Origin: an uncultured Oscillospiraceae bacterium
GTDB lineage: Bacteria; Bacillota; Clostridia; Oscillospirales; Ruminococcaceae
Direction of reading: 5' to 3'
Assembly: GCA_900547455.1 (NCBI GenBank)
Contig: URGV01000052.1
Location: 1 to 11,996 of the forward strand
Length of the DNA stretch: 11,996 nucleotides
Made by a program: the position numbers and the translations under genes. Below, one piece after another: positions 1 through 4,639 of the stretch; within the stretch, counting starts at the first letter, position 1, and each line of letters begins with the position of its first letter. Below the pieces are notes generated by a model. It was not told where the DNA came from. It was given only the letters and a program-made list of their open reading frames with translations, and did not search any database.

Positions 1-116
1 TTCCCCGCGACGGGAAAGTCACCCGGGTGCAGGGCGGAGCGCCTGCATCTCGGGGGCTGTGGGGGCGCAGCCCCTACTTTGGGGAGTGCAGAGGGCGCCC
101 ACCCCCTCGCAAAAAA
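1..116. repeat. Hairpin-rich intergenic repeat, left copy
   Basis: No gene is supported here. Three GC-rich inverted repeats follow one another: GCAGGGCG (29-36) with CGCCTGC (40-46), GGGGCTG (53-59) with CAGCCCC (68-74), and the palindrome GGGCGCCC (93-100). Bases 1-23 end in GGGAAAGTCACC, which matches the right arm of the hairpin at 1159-1188, so a left arm is probably cut off by the window edge. Related modules recur at about 1159-1358 on the other side of the lipoprotein gene. On the minus strand this lies just past the lipoprotein stop codon and may help end that transcript, but no clean T-tract follows a stem. Confidence 0.5.
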
Positions 117-815
117 CTAATCCGGGTACTTCGCGTTGGGGGAATGGAAGGAGTCGATCAGCCAAATCTCCCCCTGCTTCTGCAGTGTCATGGGGGCGGT
201 TCCCTCCTGAATCCGTTCTCCGTCAAACCCCTCCTGATAATAGTTGACCTGAAGCACCAGGCGGTCATCCGTCTCCTCCTGCACCTGGTAGTCCTCCATT
301 TGGTAATACGGCTCGGTGCGCCAGGCGCCGAGATGGTAGTATTCCCCATCCCGCTCGGTGATGTACGGCCCGCCGCCAACCTGGGCGCTGAGCAGCTCCT
401 CCTTGCCCGCTTCGGTAAAGAGGTGGGCGGTCAGGTCATCGAAGTCGATGAAGCGGTTTTGGGATGGGCCTTGCATGTCACTTTCCTCGACCCAGTCGCT
501 GTAAAAGGTCTCATCTGCAAAGTAGAGATTGTTTGCCAGCACCCACATCCGTTCCACCAGCTGTTCCTGCGTCTCGCCCTCGGCTGTTTGTGGGTCGTAC
601 TGAGCAAGCAGATAATCGGCTATCTCCTCCGGGAAAACATTTTCCTCGTTGACCGGCATCTCGGGGGCGCTTTTCGTTTGTGCAGACTCGGTCTTCTCCG
701 GCTGCTCGACAGCGGAGCTTTCCGCTGGGACAGACTGCTGTTCGGGCTGACCCTCCGCTACACAGGAGCAGAGAAGCAGGGCCGCCAACAGGGCTGCGAT
801 CAGATTCTTTTTCAT
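117..815 (-). CDS. Putative lipoprotein of unknown function
   Basis: This 232-aa protein is probably exported and lipid-anchored on the outer face of the membrane. It begins MKKNLIAALLAALLLCSC: two lysines, a hydrophobic stretch and a lipobox (L-C-S-C) with the acylated cysteine most likely at residue 18. A Gln/Ser/Glu/Pro-rich linker (about residues 19-65) follows, then a folded domain of about 165 residues rich in Tyr, Trp, Asp and Glu, ending in EIWLIDSFHSPN. The start at 815 is preferred over the in-frame ATG at 884 because AAGGAGGG (829-822) sits six bases before it and the signal peptide begins there; 884 also lies inside the -35 box of the gene's promoter. The C-terminal pattern (Tyr-rich strands, then a W-x-I-D-x-F strand) recalls NTF2-like or IseA-type extracytoplasmic domains, but this is only a suspicion. 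No operon partner is visible. Confidence 0.85.
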   Translation of the reverse strand: MKKNLIAALLAALLLCSCVAEGQPEQQSVPAESSAVEQPEKTESAQTKSAPEMPVNEENVFPEEIADYLLAQYDPQTAEGETQEQLVERMWVLANNLYFADETFYSDWVEESDMQGPSQNRFIDFDDLTAHLFTEAGKEELLSAQVGGGPYITERDGEYYHLGAWRTEPYYQMEDYQVQEETDDRLVLQVNYYQEGFDGERIQEGTAPMTLQKQGEIWLIDSFHSPNAKYPD

Positions 816-855
816 CAAAAACCCTCCTTGTTTGACGAATATAAATTCTACCCTC

Positions 856-884
856 ATCTTAACACGGAGCCCTGCGCCTGTCAA
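856..884 (-). promoter_or_regulatory. Sigma-A-type promoter of the lipoprotein gene
   Basis: On the minus strand there is a perfect -35 box TTGACA (884-879), a 17-bp spacer, and a -10 box TAAGAT (861-856) preceded by TGT, an extended -10. Transcription would start near 849, leaving a leader of about 35 nt that carries the AAGGAGGG ribosome site. A small perfect hairpin, CTTCGC (907-912) with GCGAAG (919-924), lies just upstream and could be an operator or chance. Confidence 0.75.
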
Positions 885-990
885 TACACCTTAGAATAAA
901 ATCCACCTTCGCCCTAAAGCGAAGCAACCAACCTCCCCACCGCGACACGGTTTGAAAACAGAAGGTGTGCCCTCTGCCAATCCCTGGGAG

Positions 991-1035
991 AAAAAAGACC
1001 GATTCGCTCACCTATCTCAAAGTGGCAAATCGGTC
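991..1035 (-). terminator. Intrinsic terminator, minus strand
   Basis: On the minus strand, GACCGA pairs with TCGGTC, then TTTGC with GCGAA (one G-T), then, after one bulged A, CACTT with AGGTG, closing on the loop TGAGAT. This is a stem of about 16 bp, and six T residues (996-991) follow at once. On the plus strand no T-run follows, so the direction is clear. It would stop transcripts reading leftward from the MATE gene before they reach the lipoprotein promoter. It lies about 460 bp past the MATE stop, so it could also end a short untranslated RNA made from the hairpin region. Confidence 0.75.
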
Positions 1036-1067
1036 TGGGTTAGTGGCACAAACCCTTTCTGGGGGGA

Positions 1068-1490
1068 GCAGCAAGCGCATACATGCGCGCGCTGCTGGGG
1101 GGATGATATGCCCCCCAAGGGGAGTACCCAGAGGGGTCTCCCCTCTGGGAGATTCTTTGGTGACTTTCTCATCGGGGAGAAGGTCACCCAGGGCCCGGGG
1201 CTGGAAGCCCCGCCATGGGGAGGAGCGCAGAGGAGGGCGTCAGCCCTCCTCGCATCGGTAGGTGCAGGGTCCACCAGTCCTGCATAAATCCCCCCGGGGC
1301 GCGGGGAGGAGCGCCCAAAAAGGTGGGTGCAGGGGTTGCCAGCCCCGCATAAATCCCCTCGCGCCGCAAGGCAGGGCCTCAAGGCCCAAAAAAAGAAGGC
1401 CCCGCAGCGGCCAGCTGCCGCCACGAGCCCTTCGATGGATCGATCAAGATAAAGAAAAACGGGGTTTCGAAAGGGGCAAGGCCCCCTTCG
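1068..1490. repeat. Dense array of GC-rich hairpins
   Basis: No gene is supported between 816 and 1494; the reading frames present are repeat-derived and lack ribosome sites. The stretch holds a run of inverted repeats: AGCAGC/GCTGCT with inner GCGCAT/ATGCGC (1068-1096); a perfect 10-bp stem with 3-nt loop (1127-1149); a 12-bp stem with one G-T (1159-1170 with 1177-1188); GGGGCT/AGCCCC (1197-1211); a perfect 9-bp stem with GTCA loop (1230-1251); GCAGG/CCTGC (1264-1283); GGGCGC/GCGCCC (1297-1316); GGGCCT/AGGCCC (1374-1387); and a 10-bp stem with one mismatch (1468-1490). This resembles clustered REP-like intergenic repeats. The last hairpin lies 4 nt past the MATE stop codon and may contribute to 3' end formation. 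Confidence 0.6.
1261..1358. repeat. Two copies of a 33-bp repeat module
   Basis: Copies at 1261-1293 and 1326-1358 match at 27 of 33 positions, counted by eye. Both start GGTGCAGGG and end GCATAAATCCCC, with a variable, self-complementary middle containing CCAG. They are 65 bp apart, start to start. A more diverged relative starting GGTGCAGGGC lies at 26-50. Several differences fall inside the imperfect hairpin, as expected of a mobile or structured repeat rather than coding DNA. Confidence 0.55.
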
Positions 1491-1494
1491 ATCA

Positions 1495-2877
1495 TCACCC
1501 CTTCTGCGGGGCAGGAACGCTCTCCTCTAGCCGCTTAAACAGCTTGCGCAGCACCAGAATCGCCGCAGTGGCAAGGATGACCTCCGCACAGAACTGGGCG
1601 GAAGCAAGTCCGTACAGCCCGAACAGCGCGTTGAGAATAAACAGAGCCGGAATCTCCAGAACCACCTTGCGCAGGATGGCAAACAGCAGCGACTCGCGCC
1701 CCATGCCCACCGCCTGGAAGACGCCCACCGCCAGAAAATCGATGGACAAAAATGGAAGTCCCATGCAGAAGCGGCGCAGCAGATGACTGCCATATTCCAC
1801 AATAGTCGCGTCCTTCATGAACAGCTCGACCCAGAAGCCCGGGAACAGGAAGAACAGCAGCGCCACCGAGATGATGATGGTCAGGGCCGCCTTTCGCGCA
1901 AAGCTGACCGCATGCTTCATGCGGGGGATATTGTTGCTGGAAAAGGTGTAGCTGATCAGCGGCATGACACCCTGGGAGATGCCCTGGGAGATATACATCG
2001 GTACCATGTAGATCTTCTGGCAGATGCCGATGGCGGCAACTGCGCTGGCGCCATAGGAGGAGGAGAAATTGTTCAGGATGGTCATGCCGGTGACGTTGAG
2101 CAGGTTCTGAATCGAAGCGGGGATGCCCACCGCGCAGACACCGGAGACAATGTCCTTCTGGAAGCTGAGTTTCTTGGGATCGATGCAGACAAAGGTGTTG
2201 CCGCGCTTGATAAACAACAGCACAAAGAAGTACAGGCAGGCAACACAGTTGGAGAGGAAGGTGGCAAGCCCCGCGCCGCCCGCGCCCATATCAAAGCCCC
2301 AGGGCAGGATGAAAACAGGGTCCAGCACGATGTTGAGCAGGCATCCGCTCATGGTGCCGATGCTGGCGTGCATCGCCGAGCCCTCCGAGCGCACCAGGTA
2401 CGCCATGACGACGTTGAGGATGGCGGGTACCGCGCCGCAGTTGACCGTCCAGAACATATATTCGCGGGTGGCCTGCATGGTGGTCTCGTCCGCACCCAGC
2501 AGCACCAGCAGCGGATTCTGAAAGACGGTGCACAGCAGCGAAAAGATGATGCCGCAAATAATGGAACAGTAAAAGCCGAAGGCTGAGCTGCGGGACACCG
2601 TCTCATAGTCCTTGCGGCCCAGGGCGCGGCTCATCATGCTTGAGCTGCCGACGCCGAACAGGTTATTGATGGCGTTGAAGGCCAGCAGCACCGGCGCGGC
2701 TAAGGTGACGGCGGCGTTCTGCACGGCGTTGTTAAGCATGCCGACCCAGAAAGTGTCCGCCAGGTTGTAGAGCACCATGACCAGCTGGCTGAGGACCGTT
2801 GGCACCGCCAGGGTAGCGACCGCCTTCGGGATGGGACTTTGCTCAAACAGATAAATCTTGTTGTCTGCCTTCTGCAA
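1495..2877 (-). CDS. MATE family efflux transporter
   Basis: This is an integral membrane antiporter of the MATE family, which expels cationic drugs or metabolites in exchange for Na+ or H+; the substrate cannot be told from sequence. Its roughly 460 aa match the family's usual length, with about twelve hydrophobic segments in two similar halves. The N-terminal block IPKAVATLAVPTVLSQLVMV followed by YNLADTFWVG is highly typical. The middle segment has FSSSYGASAVAAIGICQKIY and the tail ends in a basic, charged stretch. The start is ambiguous. AAGGAG (2892-2887) abuts the in-frame ATG at 2886 with no spacer, so that ATG is a poor start. The TTG at 2877 lies nine bases after AAGGAG and is chosen here; homologues also begin close to the NKIYLFEQ motif. 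The gene is divergent from the recombinase and has its own promoter. Confidence 0.93.
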   Translation of the reverse strand: MQKADNKIYLFEQSPIPKAVATLAVPTVLSQLVMVLYNLADTFWVGMLNNAVQNAAVTLAAPVLLAFNAINNLFGVGSSSMMSRALGRKDYETVSRSSAFGFYCSIICGIIFSLLCTVFQNPLLVLLGADETTMQATREYMFWTVNCGAVPAILNVVMAYLVRSEGSAMHASIGTMSGCLLNIVLDPVFILPWGFDMGAGGAGLATFLSNCVACLYFFVLLFIKRGNTFVCIDPKKLSFQKDIVSGVCAVGIPASIQNLLNVTGMTILNNFSSSYGASAVAAIGICQKIYMVPMYISQGISQGVMPLISYTFSSNNIPRMKHAVSFARKAALTIIISVALLFFLFPGFWVELFMKDATIVEYGSHLLRRFCMGLPFLSIDFLAVGVFQAVGMGRESLLFAILRKVVLEIPALFILNALFGLYGLASAQFCAEVILATAAILVLRKLFKRLEESVPAPQKG

Positions 2878-2922
2878 TGAGGTCATCTCCTTCAAACGAA
2901 GATAAAATTTTGTTTAAATTTT

Positions 2923-2951
2923 ATTATAGCACGTTTTCCTTCCCTTTACAA
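2923..2951 (-). promoter_or_regulatory. Sigma-A-type promoter of the MATE gene
   Basis: The minus strand shows TTGTAA (2951-2946), a spacer of exactly 17 bp and a consensus TATAAT (2928-2923). Transcription would start near 2916, about 40 nt before the chosen start codon. The rest of the 226-bp gap between the divergent genes is AT-rich; no convincing promoter for the recombinase was found in it. Confidence 0.75.
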
Positions 2952-3103
2952 TCCGGCACGAACAAGAGTAAAACAGAAAAGATTTTGTTAAAAAGAGGAA
3001 ATTTGGACGAATTTTTCTTGTCACAGGCAGATAAATGGCCGGAAATGAGAGAAAATAAGAAGGAAACTGCCGGATTATCGGGCCGGACGGAAGGAGAATG
3101 TCT

Positions 3104-3955
3104 GTGAAAACAAAAAAACTGCCCCCTAATTGGAGGCGGCGTTACGAAGATTATCTGAGGGAACGGGAACGCTCGGAGGGGACTATCCGACAGTACCTGC
3201 GCGATGTGGAGCATTTTTTCAAGCAGCAGAAAAGCGATTCTGCCATGCCGGACAGTTGCCGGCTGCAGGATTGGAAGGAAGGCTTGATCGAGCAGGGATA
3301 TGCCGTTTCCAGCATCAATGGAATGATTGCGGCCGTTAACGGCCTGCTGTGCTGCCTGGGTTTGGAGCGGGAGAAGCTAAAGCCTCTGCGCCAGCAGCGC
3401 AAAATTTTCTGTCAAAAGGAACGGCAGCTGAGCCGGGAGGAATATCTGCGGCTGGTCAACACCGCTCTGCAGAAGGGGGACCGCCGCCTGGCGCTGGTGC
3501 TGCAGACCATCTGTTCGACCGGGATCCGCATCTCGGAGCTGCAGTATATCACCGTCGAGACGCTGCGGCATCGAAGGACGACGGTTCACAACAAGGGGAA
3601 AATTCGGGAGATCCTGCTGCCGCGCCAGCTGTGTGCCGAGCTCAAAGGCTGGGCAAAGGCCGCTCACATCCGGAGTGGACCGGTCTTTGTTACCCGGAAC
3701 GGACTTCCGCTGGATCGCTCCAACGTCTGGTCGCAGATGAAGGGGCTGTGTGCCGCGGCGCAGGTGGACCCGAGCAAGGTCTTTCCGCACAATCTGCGCC
3801 ACCTGTTCGCCCGCACCTTTTACCGGATGGAGAAGGATCTGAGCCGTCTGGCCGACCTGCTGGGTCACAGCAGCATCCAGACCACCCGCATCTATCTCAT
3901 GGAGAGTGGGGAGGAGCACCAGCGGATGCTGGAGAGGATGCGGCTGCTGCTATAA
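3104..3955 (+). CDS. Tyrosine recombinase, likely the invertase of the adjacent switch
   Basis: This 283-aa site-specific recombinase is of the XerC/XerD/phage-integrase family, which cuts DNA through a 3'-phosphotyrosine link and exchanges strands at paired core sites. A SAM-like DNA-binding domain (about residues 10-90, beginning RRYEDYLRERERSEGTIRQY) precedes the catalytic domain. All catalytic residues are visible: Arg142 in STGIRISEL, Lys164 in NKGKIREI, His229 and Arg232 in PHNLRHLF, His255 in LLGHSS and nucleophile Tyr264 in TRIYL. The ATG at 3098 is only one base after AAGGAG (3091-3096), whereas the GTG at 3104 has an ideal 7-nt gap, so GTG is preferred. The stop codon lies inside the outer flank of the left inverted repeat five bases downstream, which points to a switch recombinase acting on its own neighbour. 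No phage genes or other integrase cargo are visible. Confidence 0.92.
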   Translation: MKTKKLPPNWRRRYEDYLRERERSEGTIRQYLRDVEHFFKQQKSDSAMPDSCRLQDWKEGLIEQGYAVSSINGMIAAVNGLLCCLGLEREKLKPLRQQRKIFCQKERQLSREEYLRLVNTALQKGDRRLALVLQTICSTGIRISELQYITVETLRHRRTTVHNKGKIREILLPRQLCAELKGWAKAAHIRSGPVFVTRNGLPLDRSNVWSQMKGLCAAAQVDPSKVFPHNLRHLFARTFYRMEKDLSRLADLLGHSSIQTTRIYLMESGEEHQRMLERMRLLL

Positions 3956-3960
3956 AAAAA

Positions 3961-3986
3961 CACCACAAAATGATCCTTTTGTGGTG
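3961..3986 (+). repeat. Left inverted repeat / recombinase core site
   Basis: Perfect palindromic arms ACCACAAAA and TTTTGTGGT (extended by one C/G pair) flank the 6-bp asymmetric centre TGATCC. This arm-centre-arm form fits a tyrosine-recombinase core site, where two monomers bind the arms and exchange strands across the centre. Similarity to the right site continues outward from 3960 to 3950, through the A-run and the recombinase stop codon, with a single one-base gap, but stops at once on the inner side. Confidence 0.8.
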
Positions 3987-4061
3987 CCTGGGTAAAAAAT
4001 AGTTAACCGTTTGGGTTTCATGGAAAATTTCTCCAGAATATTTTCCTGACAATACCTGTGG

Positions 4062-4067
4062 TATATT
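4062..4067 (+). promoter_or_regulatory. Weak possible extended -10 in the left half of the switch
   Basis: TATATT preceded by TGG (4059-4061) forms an extended -10, but the sequence 17 bp upstream (TATTTT) is a poor -35. If active it would read straight into the central hairpin. The evidence is slim. Confidence 0.2.
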
Positions 4068-4077
4068 AAAAAATCAT

Positions 4078-4136
4078 AGCGCAAACAAGCCGAAAAAATT
4101 TCTTTTTTTTCGGCTTGTTAACGCTGTGTTTTTTTT
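4078..4136 (+). terminator. Central hairpin of the switch, probable terminator on both strands
   Basis: Fifteen perfect base pairs join AACAAGCCGAAAAAA (4084-4098) to its complement (4105-4119) over a 6-nt loop. After a 2x2 internal loop, AGCG (4078-4081) pairs with CGCT (4122-4125). T8 (4129-4136) follows three bases later on the plus strand, and on the minus strand a T-run (4073-4068) follows about four bases past the stem. It would stop read-through from the recombinase gene, which lacks another terminator, and would insulate the two halves of the segment in either orientation. Its centre (4101.5) is within 2 bp of the midpoint of the inverted repeats (4103). Confidence 0.65.
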
Positions 4137-4146
4137 ATGTAAAAGC

Positions 4147-4175
4147 TTGTGTTACGGATTGCTTTGTGCTACAAT
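4147..4175 (+). promoter_or_regulatory. Promoter inside the invertible segment, facing the surface gene
   Basis: TTGTGT (4147-4152), a 17-bp spacer and TACAAT (4170-4175) with TGC just before it (extended -10) make a good vegetative promoter. Transcription would start near 4182 and leave the segment through the right repeat toward the surface-protein gene. No equally good promoter faces left, so the two orientations should give different outputs. Confidence 0.65.
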
Positions 4176-4219
4176 GAGGATAATTTAAGCAATCAATTTT
4201 ATCGTAAGCTAAACATCTT

Positions 4220-4245
4220 CACCACAAAAGGATCATTTTGTGGTT
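4220..4245 (-). repeat. Right inverted repeat / recombinase core site
   Basis: This is the reverse complement of 3961-3986 except at its last base. The arms are again ACCACAAAA and TTTTGTGGT, but the centre reads GGATCA on the plus strand, so the two sites point in opposite directions and recombination would invert the DNA between them rather than delete it. Outward matching continues to 4255 (a T-run, then ATAG) if one base is gapped. Confidence 0.8.
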
Positions 4246-4251
4246 TTTTTT
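4220..4251 (+). terminator. Possible terminator or attenuator formed by the right repeat
   Basis: Read as RNA on the plus strand, ACCACAAAA pairs with TTTTGTGGT across the loop GGATCA, and a run of eight T residues (4244-4251) begins at the stem's last base. This has the form of an intrinsic terminator, though the stem has only four G-C pairs. RNA from the promoter at 4147-4175 would be about 70 nt long if stopped here. The left repeat has the mirror arrangement, with an A-run outside it, and would act on minus-strand transcripts. Confidence 0.45.
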
Positions 4252-4481
4252 ATAGAAGAAATTTTGTCTGTTCTGTGAATGTGCAGACTGCAATGATGCC
4301 GTAAAAAGTTCATTTTATTGTGCAGAAAAATGTGCGCTCCAAAATCGATTGTACAAAAAGCACAAAAAAATAAAATTTCGAAGTAAAAGACAAAAAGTGA
4401 CAAAACACTCCATTAATAAATACATTGTGGTGAAATTGTAGGGGAAGTATTTATGCAATGTGATGAAAACATGGAATGTAA

Positions 4482-4511
4482 TTGAAACAATCTGAAACGG
4501 CATGTTATAAT
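4482..4511 (+). promoter_or_regulatory. Second promoter of the surface gene, outside the switch
   Basis: TTGAAA (4482-4487), an 18-bp spacer and consensus TATAAT (4506-4511) preceded by TGT form a strong candidate sigma-A promoter. Transcription would start near 4518, giving a leader of about 120 nt. The DNA between the switch and this promoter (4256-4481) is AT-rich and has no gene; it contains a loose inverted repeat, ATTTTATTGTGC (4312-4323) with GCAC and TAAAAT (4360-4376). Confidence 0.65.
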
Positions 4512-4617
4512 GGGATAAAAACTGGATTAAGGATTTGTTGTTTTGTTGGTTTTGCTGAATTTTCCTGCTGCCGGACGATCAAGAGGCGGCGATTGATTGA
4601 ATATAAAAATACAACAG

Positions 4618-4639
4618 AAAGGAGAAGTTGGGAATAATG
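4618..4639 (+). promoter_or_regulatory. Ribosome binding site and start of the surface gene
   Basis: AAAGGAG (4618-4624) precedes the ATG at 4637 by 12 bases, slightly long. An in-frame TTG at 4628 is only three bases away and would add three residues before the signal peptide, so the ATG is preferred. Confidence 0.7.

Larger units (their letters stand above)
3961..4245. mobile_element. Putative invertible promoter segment (phase-variation switch)
   Basis: The segment is bounded by inverted repeats 3961-3986 and 4220-4245, which match at 25 of 26 positions. It contains an outward-facing promoter in its right half (4147-4175), a central hairpin (4078-4125) and little else. No reading frame with a ribosome site was found inside. 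It starts five bases after an intact tyrosine-recombinase gene and lies upstream of a giant surface-protein gene on the same strand. Inversion of promoters between short inverted repeats by adjacent tyrosine recombinases is an established mode of phase variation in gut bacteria. In the orientation shown the promoter points to the surface gene; inverted, it would point at the 3' end of the recombinase gene, antisense. That this segment actually inverts is inference; only one orientation is seen here. Confidence 0.75.

Noticed and set aside
27..899. Long plus-strand reading frame opposite the lipoprotein gene
   Set aside because: It has no ribosome site or protein-like composition, while the minus strand has a promoter, a Shine-Dalgarno site, a signal peptide and a lipobox.
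952..1786. Several overlapping reading frames over the hairpin array
   Set aside because: They are rich in Pro, Gly and Arg, lack ribosome sites, and come from GC-rich repeats; frames overlap on both strands.
1783..2586. Plus-strand frame of 267 codons inside the MATE gene
   Set aside because: It is an antisense shadow of a clearly recognised transporter; its charged, repetitive composition is typical of such shadows.
2952..3090. Promoter for the recombinase gene
   Set aside because: TTGTTA- and TTGTCA-like boxes exist, but none has a -10 at acceptable spacing, so none is reported.
3961..3986. Left repeat as the plus-strand terminator of the recombinase gene
   Set aside because: No T-run follows on the plus strand; the A-run lies before the stem, so the terminator form exists only for minus-strand transcripts.
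3954..4255. Segment as a MITE (small non-autonomous transposon)
   Set aside because: No target-site duplication was seen at its ends, and the asymmetric 6-bp centre in each repeat next to a tyrosine recombinase fits a recombination site better. Not fully excluded.
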